From Mesostigma viride (Eukaryota > Streptophyta > Mesostigmatophyceae > Mesostigmatales > Mesostigmataceae), in NCBI GenBank assembly GCA_009746045.1, contig RPFO01000579.1, positions 1,037,076 through 1,083,075 of the forward strand: DNA of 46,000 nt, read 5' to 3'. Below, in pieces: positions 17,134-28,900 of the stretch (position 1 is the first letter of the stretch; the number at the start of each line of letters is the position of its first letter). Made by a program: the position numbers and the translations under genes. Below the pieces are notes generated by a model. It made no database searches, had not been told where the DNA came from, and was given only the letters and a program-made list of their open reading frames with translations.

Positions 17134-19214
17134 TTCTTGTGCAAGCTGACGGCGCTCCCAGGCCAGCTGACTCTCCAGTATTTTCCCCTGGCGGCAACTT
17201 ATAAAAGCGCTGGTTCTTGCCGATTTCCAACGTGCAAAAAAAAAGCGCGGAAACTGCCAACACTCGGTAAACCACGTGCGCACTAGGCGTTCGTGGCGTT
17301 TCCGGGGACGACACGAATAATCGCAACTTATCCAAGGGTCCTCAAGCAGACGGGGAGCTGAACTTCGCCGGCCACCCTTGTGCATTATAAAGTCTTACTT
17401 CTTCATTGTAAAATTGGGTCGAAAAACAACACTGAGACATCGTGAAAGTTCAGAAAAAAAAAAGACACTTAACAATATTGCCTGTCTCCTACACTTGCAG
17501 ATCCAGAGAAAAAACGCAGCTCCAGAGGGTCACAGGTATTCCGAGCATGGCTTGTTGCATGCCATGGTAACTGCCCCGATGCGCAGACAAAATTCTTTGC
17601 TGTCGCCGTTTCTAAAATTGCATGGCACGCACACATACAGTCGCCATACGAAAATGCCGCGAAAATGCAGCGCTCATCAGCAGCAAGCATCGCCTCCACA
17701 TGCGTATGGCCTTGTAAGCAGGCTTTCACAAATCACAATCCAGTCGCCACGCTTCGCCACGTCGCCACCCGAGGAAGAGTTGACGAGGCAGATCACAGCG
17801 TAGGACAAACAACAGTTATGCTGGCGTTCGATGCTGCGGAAATTTTGACAGGCATGCGCCGCGCCATTCGCCGATGATTGGTGGTGCGTTGGACGTGGGT
17901 TTGCGCTGGCATGGCGGGACTCTAACAACCAGCTGCAGCGTCTCGTTTGAGTCGTTTCTCCCGCTAGGTTCGCCCATCCGTGTGCTGCCAACGAGGCATC
18001 ATCCAACACGATGATCCGTAACTGCAGTTCTGCCATTTGTCACTTTCTGCCATATCCGGCTTGCCATGACGACTTTGCCGAAGTTACTGAATCAGGAAAT
18101 GTCCTGGCGCACTGGCTGCGCGCAATAGCATATGCACGACGAGCCACAGCACTAAAATGCTGGCAGCGAAGTCAAGTGGCCTTCGTGCCGCAGTTGGGAT
18201 TGAATGCCGCTTTTCTCGGCGTGAGAATACGTCCTGTAACGTCGCCAACCTTGCCAAGGCGGTTGGTCAAAGCTGGCAGCGGGGTACTGCGTCCTTTCGC
18301 CGACGCCTCGTCTCGGCATCCCCTGGGCGGCTTTCTGACGATGTAGGCCAGTCCGTCTTCTACAAATCAACTCTCCAAAATGCTCCGAAAAGACCTGGGA
18401 GAGGTAATACATCCTTGACACGCGCAGGGTTCCCTGACGTCTGGGAAATGGGCTTAAGAGGAGCGTAAATACAGGAGCGTAAACAACAAGACGGACACCG
18501 CTGACGCTGTCACAGACAACGGGTTTTATCATCGCACAACGGGCATTTACAACGCACCGCTTCGCAATCCTTGCCGCCCTTCGAATTTTGTGCTACAATT
18601 CCTACCATGATTGCAAATTGACGATAGCCGCTAAGTACCGTACCGAGATAACCCTCGGAAACTGCACAATGTCTTGCGGCGCTCCTGTCCCTTTGATATC
18701 AGAAATGCCGGTTCTATGTGGACCGTTCGCGGTTTTGTGCCATCCGTTATACCAACTCTCTACTTCCGTAACATGGCATAGATTCTGGCATCTGTAGAGT
18801 GGTCGCCTCCTCCCTCCACCATCGCCCTCCACGTCACGGCCAGCGCACTCCCACCAGTTGGTCACCCCACCCCATCCCACCACATGCTCACGAACCTATA
18901 CTAGTATTTGCTTTCGACCACGTCCTCACGAATGCAATGCTCATGTCACCGCCACTTATTTTCTTGCTAGGCACTCCAATCCAGTATGGTACAACTAGAT
19001 CCAAGCAGACCCACCCCTCAATGCCCTGTCAGACTTTGAAACGCCGTCAATAATTCTGGCACACCAAAAAAATTCACGATCCATTTCTCGTTTCGTCTTT
19101 TCCCCTCATGACTCTTTCAGCAACATTCTGAACCTTTTTCATCAATGCTTCTTCAAGACGGATTCGCGTGTGCACCGTCCGCAAAAACTCGCTGCAGGCA
19201 GAGCGCTGCCGCCG
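17134..19214. other. Unassigned intergenic region between GT29 and photolyase-like genes
   Basis: Several ORFs of 60-125 codons occur on both strands (for example 17677-18036 minus), but none shows a recognisable domain and they overlap each other. A minor A-run (about 17450) and GT29 5' flanking DNA with TATAAAA at about 17200 (plus strand) are the only marked features. Small exons of an unrecognised gene cannot be excluded. Confidence 0.4.
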
Positions 19215-22089
19215 ATGGCGGCTGCCAGTCAAGAAACCGGCGCGTCGGCCGCCAGCATCAATGGCTGCGTGATGCTCTGGTACCGGGTGGGAGACCTGCG
19301 CGTGCACGACCACCCTGGCGTGGCGCGCGCCAGGGAGCGCGCGGCCGCCCTGGGCGTTCCTGTCGTGCCGGTGTTCATCTTTGACCCGTCCGAGGCCAAG
19401 CACTGCCGCCCAGACTTCCTGCGGTGGGTGGTTTGATTGCTAATCACTCCCATGCCTCATTGGTGTTGTTGCATAGGAGGAAGACTTCCTGCAGTGGGTG
19501 GTTTGATTGCTATTCACTCCCATGCCCCATGGGTGTTGTTGCATAGGAGGAAGACTTCCTGCGGTGGGTGGTTTGATTGCGATTCACTCCCATGCCCCAT
19601 GGGTGTTGTTGCATAGGAGGAAGACTTCCTGCGGTGGGTGGTTTGATTGCGATTCACTCCCATGCCCCATGGGTGTTGTTGCATAGCAGGAAGAGTCCTT
19701 TTTCTTTACCCCCTCACAGTTGTCCATTGCCAGGTTTGAACAGACCAAGGAATGTGGCAGTGGCTACTGCAAGTTGCCGATCCATGAAGCAAGGTCATGA
19801 AAGGAAAAAGGGAAGTTGGTCATGAAAGGTAACCATGCGGTGTCCGGGAGCAGGAGGAATGTGCTTGCTGGTGCTGCTAGGGGTGGACTAGGTCATGCTG
19901 AGAGATGTCGGGGAGTTGCAACGGTCTACACCGTTTACTGGTAGTTTCTTTTGTGCAAGGCCCAGCGGGTGCTAGCGGTGGACAGGAAATGTGGAGGGAT
20001 GTCGGGGAGTTCCACCAGGAAATTTGGAGGTCTGCGTCGATTAGTGGTGGTTGCTGTAGCGCGTAGCCCAGCTGGTGGCAAGCATGCAGGCCCAGGGCAG
20101 GCATGAGGCGGTGCATGAGCAACGCAAGTATCGGCTGCACCCACCCAACAAACATTCACCCAAAGTTCCTCTGATACCCCACGCTACTGCCACCTGCCAC
20201 CACTCGGAGCAGGCTCGTCGATGAGGCATGGCACTGATGACAACCAAAATTCTGGCTTGCTCCCACCCGATGCAACCCCTCTGATGCCTCGTGCTACTGC
20301 CACCTGCCACTATTCGAAACTTGAATGAACAGACTCGTCCACGAGGCGGTGGCCGACCTGCGCGCCTCCCTGCGCTCCCTGGGCAGCGACCTGGTCATCC
20401 GCCATGGGCCCGCGGACACTGCGCTGCCCTCCCTCGCCAGGGAGCTGCGCGCAAGAGTCCTTGTCCTGTCCGAGTCCCTGGAATGGACCCGAAGCCGGGA
20501 GGCTGCCGCCGTGCTGTCCGCGCTGGGGGTGGCGGGGGCTGGGGTGGAGGATGCGGCCCCCGAGCCAGTCCTAGTTGCGGCCGCTAGTAGTGCAGCCTCT
20601 GCCTCATCCTCTGGCTCGAGCAGCAAGACTTTGGATACCGGAAAGGGCTCCTCTGGTTCCAAAAATAGCTCCTCTTTCTCATCATCGGGAGGTCTTGAGG
20701 TGATCGAGTGGTCAACCGAGCTACGGCCCTGGGTGCCCCGCCCCAACTCCAAGGATGCCCCCGTGCCCCGCAACTTCGCCGCCTACGACGTGCTCAAGGG
20801 CGATGTGGCGGACCCAGCGCCCACGCTGGCCGCTGGAGACCTGGGCAGCGATGTTTCCAGGGACCCTGGTGACAGTGGGGCGGTGGCCCCAGGCATTCCC
20901 CCGATGCCCCCCCCTGGGGTGATCCCTAGGGGGGAGCTTCCGGAGCTCGGTGAGCTGCAGAGCTGGGCGGGGCTGCCTCCGTCGGAGCTCGAGGTGCAGC
21001 GGGAGAAGGACGAGGCGGCCGTGCGTGCGCAGGACGAGCAGCTGGCGCTGGAGCGGAGGACCAAGGAGGATTCGTTTGCGAGCGTGCGGGACAGCATGGC
21101 GCCCGTGTGAGTGGGATGTGCGTGTGTGTGCCGTTTCCCCTCTCACCTCCCTTATTTACTTTGTGTGTTATATCACTGTTCATTATAGATTCATGGCTAT
21201 GATCCAAGCGGTCCGCCCCCCACAGGTACTGTTTTCTCATTAATCATAAAATGACTATATCTCTGTTCCTTATCTATCTCCGTTCCTTATATGTCTTCTA
21301 TCCAAGCGGTCCGCCCCCTGACCTGCGCGCATGCCCACCACTGCCCCCCATATATCCCGCCCCCTTATGCCCACCACTGCCCCCCATATATCCCGCCCCC
21401 TTACACCCACCACTGCTCCCCATATATCCCGCCCCCTTATGCCCACCACTGCCCCCCATATATCCCGCCCCCTTATGCCCACCACTGCTCCCCATATATC
21501 CCGCCCCCTTATGCCCACCACTGGCCCCCATATATCCCGCCCCGTTATGCCCACCACTGCTCCCCATATATCCCGCCCCCTTATGCCCACCACTGCCCCC
21601 CATATATCCCCCCCCCTTATGCCCACTACTGCCCCCCATATATCCCCCCCCCCTTACACCCACCACCCCCGCAGGCTACCCGGCCAGTACTACAAGGACG
21701 CGGTGATGCCGCCCTACATCCCTGCAGGGGGCGAGACCGCGGCGCTTGAGACCCTGCGCGGCTACCTGGCCTTCTTCGACGCAACTCTCAACCCACGCTG
21801 GCAGCGCATGTACACGCTCATCCAGAAGAAAGGGGTGGGCACCGGGTTTGTCGAGGCGGTCGGGCCCGCGCTTGCGCTGGGTTGCATCTCCCCCAAGCGC
21901 ATCCGGCAGGAGGCGATGGCGTACGTGGCAGCGAGCAAGCGGACCAACCCGCTCTCGAGCGTCGCGCTGAGGATCCTCGAGGAGCGCGACTGGCAGGCGC
22001 ACGTGGCACGCGGGGACAAGCGCGCAGGGTGCCAGGGGCCCGGCTGGGGACTCGTGGGCTTGTACAACGTCGAGATGGGAGATTTGTAA
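19215..22089 (+). CDS. Photolyase/cryptochrome-family protein, N-terminal (antenna) domain type, 3 exons
   Basis: Exons 19215-19423, 20333-21106 and 21675-22089 join in frame to 465 residues. Introns are GT-AG (CG|gtgggt, acag|ACTC; GT|gtgagt, gcag|GCTA). Exon 1 carries the beta-strand start of the photolyase alpha/beta domain ('VMLWYRVGDLRVHDHPGV', 'VVPVFIFDPSEA'). Exon 2 continues with 'LGSDLVIRHGPA' and 'ARVLVLSESLEWTRSRE', then a Ser-rich insertion (about residues 150-190) and a 'WSTELRPWVPRP' segment. Exon 3 has 'LEDTLRGY'-like sequence ('ETLRGYLAFFDATLNPRWQ') and 'GPALALGCISPKRIRQEAM', which matches the start of the FAD-binding domain, but the core FAD-binding residues after it are absent and the protein ends about 70 residues later. 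It is closest in type to plant photolyase-like proteins of unknown photochemistry. The start could lie upstream if a transit peptide exists. Confidence 0.8.
19413..19695 (+). repeat. 70-bp tandem repeat (4 copies) that duplicates the exon 1 donor region
   Basis: Units start at about 19413, 19483, 19553 and 19623. The first unit includes the end of exon 1 and its donor (GACTTCCTGCG|GTGGGTGG), and each later unit repeats GACTTCCTGCxGTGGGTGG, so the splice donor is present four times. Units 3 and 4 are nearly identical; unit 1 and 2 differ by a few bases. Confidence 0.85.
20168..20230 (+). repeat. Echo of photolyase exon 2 start with acceptor
   Basis: CTACTGCCACCTGCCACCAC and GAGCAGGCTCGTCGATGAGG here match CTACTGCCACCTGCCACTAT and AACAGACTCGTCCACGAGG at 20291-20350, the real acceptor and exon start. 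Confidence 0.7.
21331..21668 (+). repeat. 36-bp minisatellite in photolyase intron 2
   Basis: About nine copies of a 36-bp unit containing CCCACCACTGC, CCCATATATCCC and GCCCCCTTATG, ending at the intron 2 acceptor. The period is a multiple of three, so frames stay open and give artefactual Pro-rich ORFs on both strands. Confidence 0.9.
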
Positions 22090-23326
22090 TATGGGTATTT
22101 AGGCATTGGGATATAACGTTCTTCGTGGTGGGGATATTATAATGGGTCTCGCTAGCTTCTTGTTGTGGGCTTGTACATACAACGTCAGAGGTTTTTCGCA
22201 GTTGGGCTGTTTCGTTACGTGAAGTGAGATGCCTTCGGATCAGGAGACTCACACAGCCGCGAAATCATGCCAAAGGTCCTATCAAGACGACAACCAGCGC
22301 ATGCCAGAAATCGGGAGAATCCGGACCATGGTAGCTCCAGCCTGCCGTTATGGTGTCTGCATTTTCGAGTCGTTCAGGATGATGAATATGTTCATGGAGA
22401 TGGAAATGTGTAGCCTTGTGCTTTGAAACTACTGTATGGCTCGCTTACGTGTAGAGCGACTAGATGACCTAGAAACGGTGGGGCCAGAAACAACTTGCTT
22501 GATCAGGGCGTGTGTTTTGATCCTAACTGGCTGGGAGTGTCTGGTGGTGAGCACCATTGTTGCGATCACTCTCCCACCATTTACAAGGAAATACCCGCAA
22601 ATAGGAAGTACCCTATGTTGGATTCCTTGCTAGTAGCTTTTGGGCTTTCTTATTTTCTGTGTTTCGCAGAATCTCAGATTTGGGCAGCGTTTTCACGATT
22701 GTTGCTTTCTGACGACGAGACGAGGGACTTGCGATATCGAACACAGGCGTGGGAGGCCCTATCATGGTAAACAGAAAAAGATTTTTGACGACCTGGCAAT
22801 CTTTTGTAACAATGCAAGTACTGGCAAGAAGAATGTTTCATCAAGGACAGGGCGAGGTCTCATGAAAGGAAGGAGTGGGCGCTCGCCAGCTAGTTGGCCG
22901 GTTGTTCAAGATTTTGTTGACATGGTCTGACGTGAGCCAGTTTCTTGGAAATTTTGTGTTGTTCAGCTGCGCTCCATAGAGCCATTGGCAAAGCCTGACT
23001 AGAATGAAAACCAGCATGAATCTGGTTGTCTCCTTGATGAATGCGCCTGGCTTCTTCTGGTGCGGCTACATCATCGGCGATTGCTCCCCAACTAGAAAAG
23101 CCAACGATAGGTACATAGTCTTCACCCTTATGCGTGTCGTGTGGCCAGTGATCTTCCGCCAGAACTAGCAAGCTCTCGCATCAGCTAGCAAGCAGTTTTT
23201 TGCACGATGCATAGTTAGGAATAGTAGCCCCAAAGAGTGACTATATTTGATGGCCAAAGACTTATTAAAATGAATGTTTCTTCCATGCACATCCCCTACA
23301 TTCACCGACCATAGACGGAGCGTGTA
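22090..23326. other. Unassigned region downstream of the photolyase-like gene
   Basis: No gene recognised. It contains one copy of the dispersed 29-bp motif (22279-22307, with extended similarity to 34910 up to about 22325) and a partial inverted copy at 23022-23040. Confidence 0.45.
22279..22307 (+). repeat. Dispersed 29-bp motif, copy 1
   Basis: Begins CTATCAAGACGACAACCAG and ends with GCCAG; two or three mismatches to the copies at 34910 (plus) and 34188 (minus). Confidence 0.65.
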
Positions 23327-24721
23327 CCCATCCATCCATCCATCCATCCATCCATCCATCCATCCATCCATCCATCCATCCATCCATCCATCCATCCATC
23401 CATCCATCCATCCATCCATCCATCCATCCATCCATCCATCCATCCATCCATCCATCCATCCATCCATCCATCCATCCATCCATCCATCCATCCATCCATC
23501 CATCCATCCATCCATCCATCCATCCATCCATCCATCCATCCATCCATCCATCCATCCATCCATCCATCCATCCATCCATCCATCCATCCATCCATCCATC
23601 CATCCATCCATCCATCCATCCATCCATCCATCCATCCATCCATCCATCCATCCATCCATCCATCCATCCATCCATCCATCCATCCATCCATCCATCCATC
23701 CATCCATCCATCCATCCATCCATCCATCCATCCATCCATCCATCCATCCATCCATCCATCCATCCATCCATCCATCCATCCATCCATCCATCCATCCATC
23801 CATCCATCCATCCATCCATCCATCCATCCATCCATCCATCCATCCATCCATCCATCCATCCATCCATCCATCCATCCATCCATCCATCCATCCATCCATC
23901 CATCCATCCATCCATCCATCCATCCATCCATCCATCCATCCATCCATCCATCCATCCATCCATCCATCCATCCATCCATCCATCCATCCATCCATCCATC
24001 CATCCATCCATCCATCCATCCATCCATCCATCCATCCATCCATCCATCCATCCATCCATCCATCCATCCATCCATCCATCCATCCATCCATCCATCCATC
24101 CATCCATCCATCCATCCATCCATCCATCCATCCATCCATCCATCCATCCATCCATCCATCCATCCATCCATCCATCCATCCATCCATCCATCCATCCATC
24201 CATCCATCCATCCATCCATCCATCCATCCATCCATCCATCCATCCATCCATCCATCCATCCATCCATCCATCCATCCATCCATCCATCCATCCATCCATC
24301 CATCCATCCATCCATCCATCCATCCATCCATCCATCCATCCATCCATCCATCCATCCATCCATCCATCCATCCATCCATCCATCCATCCATCCATCCATC
24401 CATCCATCCATCCATCCATCCATCCATCCATCCATCCATCCCATCCATCCATCCATCCATCCATCCATCCATCCATCCATCCATCCATCCATCCATCCAT
24501 CCATCCATCCATCCATCCATCCATCCATCCATCCATCCATCCATCCATCCATCCATCCATCCATCCATCCATCCATCCATCCATCCATCCATCCATCCAT
24601 CCATCCATCCATCCATCCATCCATCCATCCATCCATCCATCCATCCATCCATCCATCCATCCATCCATCCATCCATCCATCCATCCATCCATCCATCCAT
24701 CCATCCATCCATCCATCCATC
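23327..24721 (+). repeat. Giant (CATC)n tetranucleotide tract, about 1.4 kb
   Basis: About 348 consecutive CATC units with a single interruption, an extra C at 24441 that shifts the phase. On the minus strand this is a (GATG)n tail following the hairpin sequence at 24722-24760. The long Ile-His-Pro-Ser and Met-Asp-Gly-Trp ORFs across it are artefacts of the repeat. True length may be limited by read length. Confidence 0.98.
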
Positions 24722-24790
24722 AGGGTTAATGCTCCGTGACTCCCCAACGGGAGCACGAGTTCAATTAATTAATTCATTTATAGACGGAGC
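24722..24790 (-). repeat. Hairpin plus AATT run adjoining the (GATG)n tail, inverted copy of 15371
   Basis: On the minus strand: AATGAATTAATTAATTGAA, then CTCGTGCTCCCGTTGGGGAG and TCACGGAGCATTAACCC, then the giant GATG tract. Only one or two differences from the copy at 15380-15424. Confidence 0.75.
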
Positions 24791-25968
24791 ATGAGTGCGA
24801 TGCCGTCCACACTGCCGCATGTCCATGATTGGCATGTATAGCCATGATCGAAAACTAGACCAACTCTCTGCGGTCGGAGATCGTAGGAACCCCCGGAGGA
24901 CGGGGGACGACTCACCCGAAGCTCAAAGTATGCTGCTATGCTAGACACGTCACCTATCTGTGGATCATTCTCATCAGACAACTATGGTATCAACTGAAAG
25001 TTCGTGGGCGGCATAAAAAACTCTCACCGAGTCTAACTCAAACAAACAAGTGCTGCCTTTGCTGGGAAGTGATGGAGCATAGGATCCTAGAGCCGCATCC
25101 TAATCATGAAAGTCTACAGTACCATCAGTGTAGCCGGCCTGCCTGGGGAAAGAAGAAGCGGATGGTTTACGCCATCTAGGCCTGAACAAGGAGCGTCCGG
25201 GCACGTGTGAGCGTGGATGCATGTCAAAGTGCCAGTGGTTAACAAATTCCATCCTCCTTCTGCTGCGTCGGTGACAACCGGTAGCACAAGTAGTTTGATT
25301 TCTTCCTTCATGGTCGTGTACACTCATTCCGGATGGGAAATTGAATCCCACCTGTCGATTTTTACTGAAATCGGCAGAAGGTAAGATTAGGCCGAAGTCA
25401 AAGTAGTATCGGTCCATTTGTGTTTTGCAGTTTTTGGTTCTTTGACAACACAGGTATCATGATGTAGCCGCACGGCAACCGCCGGCCGGGCGTCAGATTT
25501 CCGACCGACGCCGGCCTGCGATCCGACAACCGCCAGCCGCCTGCCAAAGTTCGCTTGCCGGCTGTCGAATGCCGATTGCCGAAGTCCGTCTACCGAAGTC
25601 CACCTGCCGAAGTCCGCCTGCCGGAGCTTTCGTCCGCCTGTCGACAGCGGATCCGGCAGAGCGGGACTCCGGGCACCCCGAGTCCGGGACCGGCGGAACG
25701 TCGTGCAGGGCGAGCACTCAGAGGCACCGTTGGCTCGGCCACCAGGGTTTGCAGCTGGGTTTGCAAGTTTGCAACGGCCTTTTATGATGAGCTTCGGCCA
25801 ATGGTGGCACTCCATAATTGAGAAAAGATTGGGCGACACGTGTCACCCCGGTCCGTGCACGACGGGCTTGAACGTGCACAATCACGGATTATATTTCGCG
25901 TGCAATAGCCTTGAAAGGCCTTCAGCTGGACGTGGACGTCCAACCATTCAACCGGTAAACCACCCAAA
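24791..25968. other. Unassigned upstream region of the PPO gene with a short minisatellite
   Basis: No gene recognised. At about 25485-25640 a degenerate 14-15-bp unit of the type CTGCCGAAGTCCGC recurs roughly ten times. The remaining DNA shows no clear promoter element; the PPO transcript presumably starts in the last few hundred bases. Confidence 0.5.
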
Positions 25969-28900
25969 ATGGCGTCCTCATTGACTCTGGCGGTGTACAG
26001 TGCCCCTTGCCCATCTGCGGTTGGGGTTGGCTCGAAAAGGACCGCGCGGCAGCACGTGCCTGCTGCGTGCGTCAACCGCGAGCAAACTTTCCTGGGGTGC
26101 CGTTTGAAGAACCCGCAGTCGCTGCACCTGGCCGTATCGAGCACGAGGAAGGCGGGGTTCACCCTCACTACTCGTGCCCAGACGGAGAGCGTAGACAATG
26201 TCGTCGTTGGAGGCGGAATCTCAGGCCTGTGCATTTCCCAGGCATTCAAGTTCGAGCATTCCAAGTAAGTATCACCGCATAAAATACGTATCTGTGGCTG
26301 CTGCCGCGGTATTATGCCGGCATTATGCCGTTGTACATTAATCCTAGGATCGTTGTCCAGCAGCAAAGCTTCGCCACTTTGTGTTAAGAGTGCTCAGCCG
26401 TTGCCCATTAGTGCTTGCCTAAATACCCGCGGGCACATCTCGCGCCTCCTGTCATGCCCGCCTTGTGAGGTATGCCGCCCTGTCATGCTTATGATACTTT
26501 TATGGAAGGTGGGCACCCCTCAACCTGCGTCTCACGATTTACTGACGTCAGTCGTTTTCCAACGACCTTCTATAAGCACCATCTACCTGGTCCGCTGCAC
26601 CGATACACGCTGTGCCGCTCTGTATCGCTTAGCATATACGTGTACGTATACCCTTCCGACACACATGCTTCTGTGACATGAAAGAAGGCGTCGTAGTAGA
26701 AAGTGTCGTTCCCAACATGTGCTCTGATGATAAGCTCCCTTTTTGGTGATAGAGGCTTTTTTGCTGTCCATGATGAGAAGATGATATTTATTCCAGTCAT
26801 TCAGTCGGCCACCATGAAGGAAATCATAGCAGGGTCTTTGTTTGTTGTTTGTTGCTATTCTAGGTATGTTGTGACGGTTGCCCATGCTTGTGACGATATG
26901 GCATGACCGGCAAACAATCATGATGTTACAAACTTAGTTTCTGTTTAATTACAAACTTCACTTCCTCTGGCAGCACTGCCATCAGTGCCATACCACTCCC
27001 GTGCCGGAAGCTAGGGGCACACGTCAAAAGCGTGATCCGATGTGTCCACATACTTAACCGGTTCCTCTGATGCAGGTACAGTACAAATGCATGCCCCACC
27101 ATCGTGTTCGTGTTGCCCTAATGACTGATAATAGCCTCTCTGACTATGCCCCGGTGCAGGCGCCATATGGCTCATCTGCTTGCCTACCTACTCCTATCTG
27201 CTTTCAACTTGCCTAGTTTCTTTCTATATCTCTTCTACAGATACCTGTTTGAAAACATATAATTCTCATCTGCTTGCCTATCTGCTGACGTACGGGACCC
27301 ATAACATTACCCATAAGCCATCGCTGTATGTGTGCACTCTTGCTGGAGATGTGCGGGGGGGCATACATTTCTGGCCTGCGCTGGTTGTCTCATTGATACA
27401 GTCCACCAGCACGGTCATGCCACACGTACATGGGACCATGCCACACGTACACGGGACCATGCCACACGTGCATGGGAGGATGCCACACGTGCATGGAACA
27501 ATGTCACACATGCATGGGACGATGCCAGACTTAAAGAGTACACCGGCATGGGTAGTCACACGAACCCATTGCTGTCACAGCCAACCGATCGCGGTGCTTG
27601 TGGTGGGGTCCTCTTGTGTCCGCTGGGGTATACTCGTGGTGGGGTGTACTCGCCATGTCTTGCCGTCTGCCAGCAATGTCAAGGTACTTGTGGTGGGGTG
27701 CGCTTATGTCCACGCTCGCCATGACTTGCCAGCTGCCAGCACGTTCCAGTCGGTGCTGGGGACAGAGCCCCGGTGTGGGACCGATCTTCTGGACGTAGCC
27801 CTTCTTGACATAGCCCTTGATGACATACCCCTTCTTGACATTGCCTTCTTGACATAGCCCTTGGACAATAAAGCCGCTTTGATGGCTGATCCGTCGCTGA
27901 TTCCTTTCCAAGCAATGGTGTGTATGATTGTCCCGTCCTGTGGCGTCTGCCAGCACGGTCAAGTCGGTGCTGGTGACGGAGGCCAGAGAGCGCGCGGGCG
28001 GCAACCTGACCTCCGTCGAGAAGGACGGCTACCTGTGGGAGGAGGGGCCCAACAGCTTCCAGCCAGGCGACCCCATCCTCAAGATGACGGTGCGTGCGGT
28101 TCAATACAGGCTATTTATGTACTATCAGGTGCACAGTATCAGCAGGTTCACACCCACCGAAAATTCCGCTGAATTGTTTTGGGGGGTTCGGGCTAAAACC
28201 CCGGATATTGGTGCGTTTTGGGAGTGACACGGGAGTGACATGCGTCAGCCCTTGTAGGGTCGCCAAATTTCCCTGGTAAGTGGTAAGGATCGGCGCAGCG
28301 TGGCAACAGTAGACCGTACCACATCGCTGGTACTCAACAAATTCATCGTTCAGGAATTTCCGTACTAATGTTGTTCAGGAATCGAGAAGGAAATGTTTGC
28401 ACATTATTATGGTGCGAAATAGTTTTCACGGCACATTCCGGGGCTTTTGGAGTGGGAGTGGACAGGGCTGGGCTGGTCCGGCTCATGGTCCGTTCCAGCC
28501 ACTCCCACCGTAGTTCAGGGGAAGTTTCAAAATCGCCACAATGTCGGTCGGGAGTGAGGTCACAGGGGGTCAATAAACAAAATTGGCTGGATTTGCTGTT
28601 CAGATGGGGGTACTCGCGATGTGAATGTGATTCGGGGGCTTTAGAAACGGGTATGAATCCTGTCTCTACGGAATAAGTGGTGGGTGGGGGCATGCTGTAA
28701 GGAATCCTGTTTCTGCGGAATAAGTGGCGGGTGGGAACATGCTGAAAGGAATCCTGTTTCTACGGAATAAGTGGCGGGTGTGGGCATGCTGTAAGCTTCC
28801 AGCCAGGCGACCCCATCCTCAACATGACGGTGCGTGCGCTGTCATTCATGCTGTCTGTATACTTCGCGGTGCACACTAAGCTTCCAGGCCTTTCTCAACA

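Noticed and set aside
17677-18036. 119-codon minus ORF as a gene
   Set aside because: No domain, overlapped by other ORFs of similar length, and no intron or promoter signal to support it.
21270-21749. Pro/Tyr-rich or Gly-rich ORFs over the photolyase intron 2
   Set aside because: 36-bp minisatellite inside a GT-AG intron; open in all frames by periodicity.
23165-24794. ORFs of about 500 codons coding Met-Asp-Gly-Trp or Ile-His-Pro-Ser repeats on both strands
   Set aside because: Direct consequence of the stop-free (CATC)n tract; present in several frames at once with no start context or conserved flanks.
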